23,857 nucleotides of DNA, taken from contig JAQXIB010000036.1 of assembly GCA_029007575.1 (NCBI GenBank), positions 1 to 23,857 of the forward strand. Reading direction: 5' to 3'. Below are positions 7,093 to 13,514 of this stretch, piece by piece (within the stretch, counting starts at the first letter, position 1; each line of letters opens with the position of its first letter). The position numbers were made by a program, and so were the translations under genes. This DNA is from Clostridiales bacterium. GTDB lineage: Bacteria > Bacillota > Clostridia > Oscillospirales > Ruminococcaceae. Below the pieces are notes generated by a model. The model was not told the DNA's origin, did no database searches, and saw nothing but the letters and a program-made list of their open reading frames with translations.

Positions 7093-8577
7093 ATGAAACG
7101 GATATACCAAAAGGCCGTGGCGCTGTTTATGGCGACAGTTTTGCTTCTAACAGGATCAACAGTATTGGCTTTGCCCTATCGAAGCTACATTTATGATGCA
7201 TATCAGGAACCGGTGTACGCGCCGGACGTTTATGTACCGTCTAAGGTTATTAACGGTAATACGCTTGGGGTAGGCAATTTTAATGAACCCAGCGATATCT
7301 TTTATAACGGAAAATTTTATATTGTCGACAATTTGAATAATCGGATCGTGATTGCCGATAAAGAGTTTAAATCCGCTAAAGTACTGAGTGAGTTTCGCAA
7401 CAACGGCAGATTGGATAAGTTAAATAAGCCTTCCAATATTTTTGTTACCGCTGAAGGGAAGCTTTATATTTCGGACTACGGAAACAAACGGGTAGTTATA
7501 TCAGATGAGGAAGGCAATATCGAAAGCGTTATTACCAAACCGGATAGTTTGGTTTATCCGCAGGAGAGGGATTTTGCTCCGATGGATTTGGTGGTGTCCT
7601 CCTCCGGAATGCTGTATGTTATCGCTGACGGCATTTATCAGGGTACGGTAGTTTTTGACAGTCATCACGTTTTTAAAGGATTTTTCGGCAGTAATCAGGT
7701 TGAGATAACGTTGGAAGTGTTGATGAATAATATATGGAAAAAGCTGGCAACCAAAGAACAGCGCAAAAAGTTGGAACGGAATGTCCCGGTACAGTATTCT
7801 TCTTTGGCAATAGACAGTGAAAATTTCGTATATGCTACGGTACCGTCTGCCAAAGATGCTTCTACAAGGGTTAGAAAGCTAAATCCGAACGGACAAAATA
7901 TTTTAGTCGGAGCCGATGATACCGAAATCTTTTTTGGAGATCCGGAATCATATATTTATAAGGGAGAGACCAGCACCACGATACTGAATGCCATTGATGT
8001 GGTGGATGATAAAATTATTACTGTTTTGGATCGGAAGAATAAAAAGTTGTATCAATACGATCAAAACGGACGGCTTATTACTATTTTCGGCGGCGAAGGG
8101 AGCTGTGACGGGGTGTTCAGCGATCCGGTAGCGGCCTGTGCCTTTGACACCAGCGTTGTTGTTCTGGATGCTCAAAAAAAGAATCTGACAATATTTGATA
8201 TTACAGATTACGGAAAAATTATGTTAAAGGCAATTGATATTTACAGCGATGGACTTTATGCGGAATCGGTGGATTATTGGAAAGAAGTGTTAAAGTATAA
8301 CAGCAACAGCAGTATTGCAAATCTTGGCTACGGAAAAGCACTTTATCAAATGGGTGATTACCGGCAGGCAATGGAGTATTTTGAAAAAGCAAATGATAAA
8401 ACGCAATATTCCGCCGCTTATAAGGAATATCGGAAGTCGGTACTGCGGGAAAATTTTACTCTCATTGTTGCTTTGATTGTCGGCTTAATAATCTGTGCCT
8501 TTGTAGTGATCAAATGGAAATTGTATCGCTTCATCATTCATGCCTTTCAAAAAGCAAAAGGAGGCACTAAAAAATGA
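7093..8577 (+). CDS. Secreted NHL-repeat/TPR protein with C-terminal membrane anchor
   Basis: The start is ATG 7093; a stop codon in frame at 7084 excludes any upstream start, and the GGAAGGAG site lies a rather long 14 bases away. The 494-residue product has a signal peptide (cleavage near VLA, about residue 26). Next come NHL beta-propeller strands, for example FNEPSDIFYNGKFYIVDNLN at about 62-82 and LNKPSNIF...GKLYISDYGNKRVVISD at about 109-139. More divergent blades run to about 375. A TPR-like helical pair follows at about 380-440 (YAESVDYWKEVLKYN, then YGKALYQMGDYRQAMEYFEKA). One membrane helix near 455-475 ends in a basic cytoplasmic tail. The propeller and TPR part should face outside, as a scaffold or ligand-binding platform. 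Its stop codon overlaps the YIP1 start (ATGA), so the two are translationally coupled and probably interact. Its exact function is unknown. Confidence 0.85.
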   Translation: MKRIYQKAVALFMATVLLLTGSTVLALPYRSYIYDAYQEPVYAPDVYVPSKVINGNTLGVGNFNEPSDIFYNGKFYIVDNLNNRIVIADKEFKSAKVLSEFRNNGRLDKLNKPSNIFVTAEGKLYISDYGNKRVVISDEEGNIESVITKPDSLVYPQERDFAPMDLVVSSSGMLYVIADGIYQGTVVFDSHHVFKGFFGSNQVEITLEVLMNNIWKKLATKEQRKKLERNVPVQYSSLAIDSENFVYATVPSAKDASTRVRKLNPNGQNILVGADDTEIFFGDPESYIYKGETSTTILNAIDVVDDKIITVLDRKNKKLYQYDQNGRLITIFGGEGSCDGVFSDPVAACAFDTSVVVLDAQKKNLTIFDITDYGKIMLKAIDIYSDGLYAESVDYWKEVLKYNSNSSIANLGYGKALYQMGDYRQAMEYFEKANDKTQYSAAYKEYRKSVLRENFTLIVALIVGLIICAFVVIKWKLYRFIIHAFQKAKGGTKK

Positions 8578-9203
8578 ATTATGCGCAAATGTCTAAGAAA
8601 AGATATTTATTCTACATTTTAATTCATCCGGTAACCGGCTTTGAAGAACTGAAGTATAACCGTAAAGGCTCGCTGTTATACGCAAATATACTATGTGCAC
8701 TATTTACACTGGCTAATGTGATACGGGCAGTTGTTCCGTCGTTTCTTTTCCGTACCGGAAAAATAGAAGATGTGAATATTTTCTGGATTATTATCGGCTG
8801 CGTGGGCGGATTGTTCCTTTTTACTGTGGCGAACTGGATGTTTTGCACTTTGTTGGATGGGAAAGGAAAATTCCGTGACCTATGGATTGCTGTTTGCTAT
8901 GCTTTGCTGCCCTACACAGCGCTTTCCATTCCGTTGACCTTAGTGGGGCATCTGTTTACGCTTGATGAAGCGGTGTTTTATTATACCTTTCACAGTGTTT
9001 TGTTGTTTTGGAGTGTTTGTTTGGCTTTTATAGGGATTATGGTAATGCAGCAATTCAGTATACCCAAAAATATTCTTACGATTATTTTTTCGTTAATTGG
9101 AATTTTGATCATTCTCTTTTTGCTGCTATTACTGTTTTCTTTGTTCCAAAATGTTTATATTTTTATTATGACGCTGATCAATGAGATTTCTTTCCGAATA
9201 TAG
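8574..9203 (+). CDS. YIP1-family integral membrane protein
   Basis: ATG 8574 overlaps the previous stop by four bases, with AGGAGG at 8559-8564. The 209-residue protein has a short cytoplasmic start containing HPVTGFEELKYNRKGS, a common opening in bacterial Yip1-domain proteins, followed by about five hydrophobic segments (near residues 33-55, 69-90, 105-125, 135-157 and 167-197). The Yip1 core signature is the run of helices around FRDLWIAVCYALLPYTALSI. Bacterial members have no firmly established role. Tight coupling to the NHL/TPR protein and proximity to the DUF5696 gene suggest the three form a membrane-associated complex serving the transporter locus; this is inference from gene order. 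Confidence 0.8.
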   Translation: MNYAQMSKKRYLFYILIHPVTGFEELKYNRKGSLLYANILCALFTLANVIRAVVPSFLFRTGKIEDVNIFWIIIGCVGGLFLFTVANWMFCTLLDGKGKFRDLWIAVCYALLPYTALSIPLTLVGHLFTLDEAVFYYTFHSVLLFWSVCLAFIGIMVMQQFSIPKNILTIIFSLIGILIILFLLLLLFSLFQNVYIFIMTLINEISFRI

Positions 9204-9250
9204 AACGTCATCCGTTTATTCGGAAGACACATAGGTGAAAATCTGTTTAA

Positions 9251-9295
9251 CGCCGCAGACAGATATAATCAATCTGAAAACATAACCTTGCGGCG
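9251..9295 (+). other. Nested hairpin immediately upstream of the DUF5696-type gene
   Basis: Outer arms CGCCGCA (9251-9257) and TGCGGCG (9289-9295) are perfectly complementary. An inner stem CAGAT (9260-9264) with ATCTG (9272-9276) sits inside. The structure ends five bases before the ribosome binding region at 9300. There is no T tract, so it is not a standard terminator; mRNA stabilisation or translational control within the polycistronic message is more likely. Confidence 0.55.
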
Positions 9296-9312
9296 AAAGA
9301 GTGAGGATGAAC

Positions 9313-11538
9313 ATGAAAAAAATTTTTGCTTTTATGGTCGCATTGGGGCTGTTTTGCCAGATAACCTTTAGCGTGTTTGCCGTTACGGATATATCGTCGG
9401 ATCAGGACAACCCGATCAAGACGACAACGACATTTCAGACTGATGGGATGGATATGGTCGGTGACAGCAAACATCTTCAGCTTTATGCAGACAGTAAAAC
9501 AGGAGCATTTATTCTGCGTCAGAAAGACACTGGTGTTATATGGCGTTCCAATCCGGATACAACATCGGACGATAGTCTTGGACAGGGCAAAAAAAGATTG
9601 TTGGAATCACAACTGGAAATCCGGTATTATGATGCAAAGTCGATGAGTCAGGAGCGGGTCAGCAAAATTGCTTCGGTGGATAAAAATGGATTAAGTGCCG
9701 AAAAAACAGCGAACGGTATTATTTTTCGCTATTTATTTGTCAATGAAGGAATCAGTATACCGATACAATATACATTGCAAGAGGATCACTTGCAGGTTTC
9801 GATACTGATCGATCAAATAGAAGAAACAATGGAAAATCGTTTGATCGATATTTCACTCCTTCCCTATTTCGGTGCGGCAAATACAACCGAAGAAGGTTAT
9901 TTTTTCGTACCCGACGGCAGCGGCTCTTTAATTCGTTTTAATAATGGTAAATATAACGGCTCGGCATATCAGCAGAAAGTTTACGGAGCAGATCTCATCG
10001 TAGCACAGGATCGTTTGGATTATTTTTCTGAAACTGCTGCATTGCCGGTTATGGGCATTTTCAAAAACAGCGGCAGTGTGTTGTCGGTGGTACAAGACGG
10101 AGCTGCTTTCACACAGATAAACGCTTATGTTGCCGGCATGAAAAAGAATTATAACGTTGCTTATTTTTCGTTTAATTACCGTCCGTATGATACTGTGCTG
10201 TTAGACAGCAGCAGTTCCCGCGCGAAAGAAGTTGTGGTGCTTTCAGACAAGAAAGCGCAGTGCGATACGTTTACAGTGGATTATTATCCTCTGGCAACGG
10301 GCAGCGGATATGCGGATATGGCATTAAAATATAAAGAACTATTAATTTCGGAAGGCTCGCTGACCAAAACCACGGCGCAGCATCAGAATCTGCCGGTTTA
10401 TATTAATTCCTACGGCGCGGTTAAGAAGAAGGGCAGTTTCCTTTGGATACCGGTGGATGTTATGAAGCCGCTGACCACCTATCAGGATGCGGCTGCAATG
10501 ATTACCGATCTAAAAGCTGCCGGTATTGCGGATATTGTATTTTCCTATGAAGGGTGGACAGCCGGCGGAATGACCGGTAAGATGCCGGTAAAAGGTAAAT
10601 ATGAATCCGTTCTTGGAAGCAAGAACGATTTTCAGACCTTATTACAAACGGCAAAAGAAAGCGGAATTACTTTTCTTCCGGGAATCAATTTAACTGATTT
10701 TTACCAGTCAGGAAACGGATATGCCAAAGGGTCGTCGACAGCTAAAAACTTAAACAAATCTCCTTCACTGCAATATCGTTATTCTCCGTTTAGCTTGGTA
10801 AAGGATCTGGATACGGCGCCTTATTATCTGTTCTCTCCAAGGTTGTATTCGGATGCTTTGAATAAGTTTTATAAAAAATATAATTTGAATCTGGATGGCA
10901 TTTCACTGAAAACATTGGGATATAAGTTCTATTCTGATTCCGGAAAAGAAGGATACGACCGTGCAGAAACGCTGGAATTCGTGACCGGCGTGCTGAAACA
11001 AGCGGCTGAACAAGGCAGCGTTTTGACTAAATCGGCCAATCTGTATGCGGCTTGCGTATCGGATTATATTTCAGAAGTTCCTGTGTCAAGCAGTGGATTT
11101 GATATCACCGACCAAAGCGTACCTTTTTATCAAATTGTGATGAGCGGGTATAAAAATTATTCTATTCCGTCCGTTAACTTAAGCTATGATACGAATTATT
11201 CCTTGCTAAAAGCTCTGGAAACCGGTTCATCCTTGACTTTTGACTTTAACGCGCAAAATTTTGAAGATACTGCCGGAACACCGATTGAATCGGTATATAA
11301 CAGCAATTACCGTGATTGGGTAGAGCTTGCGGCAGAACAATCGAAAATTCTGAATGATGTTTATCAGAAAACAGGAAACCACTGTATTGTCGCACATTTG
11401 TCTTTGGCGGAGGATGTATATTGTACTTCGTTTGAAAACGGAACCTCGGTGGCAGTCAATTACAGCGATAAGGACTTTGTATTTGAGGGACAGAATGTTC
11501 CGGCCAAGGGATATTATTTGTTTCATGCAGAGAAATAA
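9313..11538 (+). CDS. Secreted DUF5696-type protein, putative glycoside-hydrolase-like
   Basis: I prefer ATG 9313 over GTG 9301 because AGTGAGGA (9300-9307) fits as its ribosome binding site and the protein then starts MKKIFAF with a clean signal peptide (cleavage near VFA, about residue 23). The product is 741 residues. The N-terminal half is beta-rich, and LQLYADSKTGAFILRQKDTG with IWRSNP (about 55-80) resembles the mutarotase-like sandwich seen before the barrel in several glycoside hydrolases. The motif VPDGSGSLIRFNNGK at about 199-213 is, from memory, characteristic of DUF5696 proteins. From about residue 360 (PVYINSYGAV, AAGIADIVFSYEGWTAGG, ESGITFLPGINLTDFY, LNLDGISLKTLG) the alternating pattern suggests a TIM-barrel-like domain. 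No catalytic residues are assigned. It lies between the YIP1 gene and the second permease pair, so a role in processing or sensing the transported glycan is inferred. Confidence 0.8.
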   Translation: MKKIFAFMVALGLFCQITFSVFAVTDISSDQDNPIKTTTTFQTDGMDMVGDSKHLQLYADSKTGAFILRQKDTGVIWRSNPDTTSDDSLGQGKKRLLESQLEIRYYDAKSMSQERVSKIASVDKNGLSAEKTANGIIFRYLFVNEGISIPIQYTLQEDHLQVSILIDQIEETMENRLIDISLLPYFGAANTTEEGYFFVPDGSGSLIRFNNGKYNGSAYQQKVYGADLIVAQDRLDYFSETAALPVMGIFKNSGSVLSVVQDGAAFTQINAYVAGMKKNYNVAYFSFNYRPYDTVLLDSSSSRAKEVVVLSDKKAQCDTFTVDYYPLATGSGYADMALKYKELLISEGSLTKTTAQHQNLPVYINSYGAVKKKGSFLWIPVDVMKPLTTYQDAAAMITDLKAAGIADIVFSYEGWTAGGMTGKMPVKGKYESVLGSKNDFQTLLQTAKESGITFLPGINLTDFYQSGNGYAKGSSTAKNLNKSPSLQYRYSPFSLVKDLDTAPYYLFSPRLYSDALNKFYKKYNLNLDGISLKTLGYKFYSDSGKEGYDRAETLEFVTGVLKQAAEQGSVLTKSANLYAACVSDYISEVPVSSSGFDITDQSVPFYQIVMSGYKNYSIPSVNLSYDTNYSLLKALETGSSLTFDFNAQNFEDTAGTPIESVYNSNYRDWVELAAEQSKILNDVYQKTGNHCIVAHLSLAEDVYCTSFENGTSVAVNYSDKDFVFEGQNVPAKGYYLFHAEK

Positions 11539-11608
11539 TAGGAAACTATGAAGAAAGGCAGTTGCGGAGTTAAGCCGGTAAAGTTGTACTGGGTTCCGCG
11601 CAATCATC

Positions 11609-12496
11609 ATGAAAAAGAAACGCTTAACAATGGAAAATAAAAGAGAAGTTGTGGGATTTGTTTTTATATCTCCGTGGATAATAGGTTTTCTGATGTTCTT
11701 TTTGTCGCCTATTATCAACTCCTTGCTGTTTTCTTTTCAGCATGTTACATTGGAAGAAGGCCGCTTAAACAGACCATGGGCGGGTCTAATGTATTACAGT
11801 AATGCATTTATCAGCGATGAAAAATTTTTACCGAACTTATACGCTTCCTTTCAAAATCTATTGATCGAGGTGCCGATCATCTTAATTTTCAGCCTTTTTA
11901 TTGCGATACTGTTAAATCAGCAATTTAAAGGCAGGGGGTTTGTACGGTGTATGTTTTTTCTGCCCTTGATGTTGTCTTCCACTGTTTTGCTATCCATTAT
12001 AAACGGCGACGCGGTGCAAAGAGTGGGTGAAGCGAGTTCGGTCTATCTGGCATCCAGCACTTCTATGGATCAGATATTATTACAAATAGGACTTCCGCTT
12101 AAAATTATTAATTATCTGACCAGCATTATTGACCGTATTTTCAGCATTACTTGGCAATCCGGCGTTCAGATTCTATTGTTTCTGACTGCGCTGCAATCCA
12201 TTCCGGTCAGTTTGCAGGAAGCCGCTAATGTTGAGGGTGCGACTGCCTGGGAATATTTTTGGAAAATTACGGTTCCGATGATCAGTCCGATTATTTTGGT
12301 GAATTTAATTTATACGATCATTGACACCTTTACCAGTTATTCCAATGGTTTGATGCGATACATCATCGAAGAAGCAGGGCAATTGCGTTATTCCTACAGC
12401 TCGGCGATGACGTGGATATATTTTGTTGCCATCTGTCTGATTATGGGTCTGGTGCTTGGGGTGTTTTCCAGATTCGTTCATTATGAAAATGATTAA
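11609..12496 (+). CDS. Sugar ABC transporter permease, MalF/UgpA type (pair 2)
   Basis: The first possible ATG after the in-frame stop at 11579 is 11609, but no Shine-Dalgarno-like sequence precedes it; the ATG at 11630 also lacks one. The 295-residue protein (from 11609) shows about six membrane segments, beginning near residues 16-42. It carries the EAA loop EAANVEGATAWEYFWKI at 204-220, followed by TVPMISPII. It is MalF-like but distinct from the first pair, with a longer extracellular loop around residues 130-170. It is the second MalF-type subunit in the block, yet there is only one binding-protein gene. The 70-bp gap upstream can fold, with GCGGA (11564-11568) complementary to TCCGC (11595-11599) close to the start codon. 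Confidence 0.9.
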   Translation: MKKKRLTMENKREVVGFVFISPWIIGFLMFFLSPIINSLLFSFQHVTLEEGRLNRPWAGLMYYSNAFISDEKFLPNLYASFQNLLIEVPIILIFSLFIAILLNQQFKGRGFVRCMFFLPLMLSSTVLLSIINGDAVQRVGEASSVYLASSTSMDQILLQIGLPLKIINYLTSIIDRIFSITWQSGVQILLFLTALQSIPVSLQEAANVEGATAWEYFWKITVPMISPIILVNLIYTIIDTFTSYSNGLMRYIIEEAGQLRYSYSSAMTWIYFVAICLIMGLVLGVFSRFVHYEND

Positions 12497-12512
12497 GAGA
12501 GGAGGAGCGGAT

Positions 12513-13496
12513 ATGTTAAAAACTACTGACATGAAAACATTTTTTTGTGAACACGTAGCGACTAAAAAAAATATTTCTAAAGGAAAAAAGATTCTATTAT
12601 CCATCTTCCGTACCGCGCTGTTTATCGGTTTGATTTATGTTATTGTTTATCCGATTTTGTATATGATAAGTACAACTTTTCGTACGGATGCCGATATTTT
12701 GGATCCCGGTGTTGTGTGGCTTCCTAAACATTTTACTTTGATTAATTTGCAGCAGGCTTTCACATCAATGCAATATTTTAAGTCCTTGTGGAATACGGTT
12801 TATATTATGATGGTCAGCGCCGTTTTTGAAGTTGTTTCAACGGCGATTATCGGTTATGGTTTCGCCAGATTTCAGTTTCACGGCAAAAAAATATTGTTCG
12901 GATTGGTGTTATTTACCATCATTGTTCCGGCACAGACTACCATAATACCAGTATTTGTGAACTTTTCAAACTTTGATTTTTTTGGTATAATACCAATAAT
13001 CAATCAGATATTTAACACTGATATTAGTATTAGATTAACAAATACGCCATTTGTTATGTATCTTCCTGCCCTTTTTGGGATGGGTATCCGTTCCGGTCTT
13101 TTTATCTTTATCTTTCGGCAGTTTTTTCGTAATATGCCGAAAGAATTAGAGGAAGCAGCTATGATTGACGGATGCGGTCCGTATCATTCTTTTATTCGCG
13201 TGATGGTGCCGAATGCAGGATCCGTATTTTTGACTGCTACTATTTTTGCCATGGTATGGTATTGGAATGATTATTATTTATCTTCTGTTTTAATGGATCA
13301 TACACTTACTATAACGGTTGCTTTGTCCAGATTGGGTTCGGCAATAACAAGCTATGTGTCGGCAAGCGAAGTACAGCTTGTTATGATCAGAATGCAGGCA
13401 GGATGCTTATTGGCGATATTGCCTCCGATGATTGCCTATTTCTTTGTGCAGAATAAATTTACTCAGAGTGTGGAAAGAAGCGGAATCGTCGGATAA
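12513..13496 (+). CDS. Carbohydrate ABC transporter permease, MalG/UgpE type (pair 2)
   Basis: ATG 12513 is preceded by AGGAGG (12500-12505) at ideal distance, 16 bp after the previous stop. An earlier in-frame ATG at 12456 would overlap the upstream gene and is rejected. The 327-residue product has an N-terminal cytoplasmic tail of about 30 residues, a first membrane helix at about 31-53, four to five more helices, and an EAA loop with EEAAMIDGCGPY at 213-224 and RVMVPNAG at 229-236. An insertion around residues 150-185 makes it longer than the pair 1 MalG-like protein. It is the partner of the preceding permease and, like pair 1, has no ATPase nearby. Confidence 0.92.
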   Translation: MLKTTDMKTFFCEHVATKKNISKGKKILLSIFRTALFIGLIYVIVYPILYMISTTFRTDADILDPGVVWLPKHFTLINLQQAFTSMQYFKSLWNTVYIMMVSAVFEVVSTAIIGYGFARFQFHGKKILFGLVLFTIIVPAQTTIIPVFVNFSNFDFFGIIPIINQIFNTDISIRLTNTPFVMYLPALFGMGIRSGLFIFIFRQFFRNMPKELEEAAMIDGCGPYHSFIRVMVPNAGSVFLTATIFAMVWYWNDYYLSSVLMDHTLTITVALSRLGSAITSYVSASEVQLVMIRMQAGCLLAILPPMIAYFFVQNKFTQSVERSGIVG

Positions 13497-13514
13497 ACAG
13501 AAACAGAAAGTGCG

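Noticed and set aside
11227..11718. Minus-strand reading frame of 163 codons spanning a gene junction
   Set aside because: It overlaps the conserved end of the DUF5696-type gene and the start of a permease with clear motifs, and shows no recognisable protein features.
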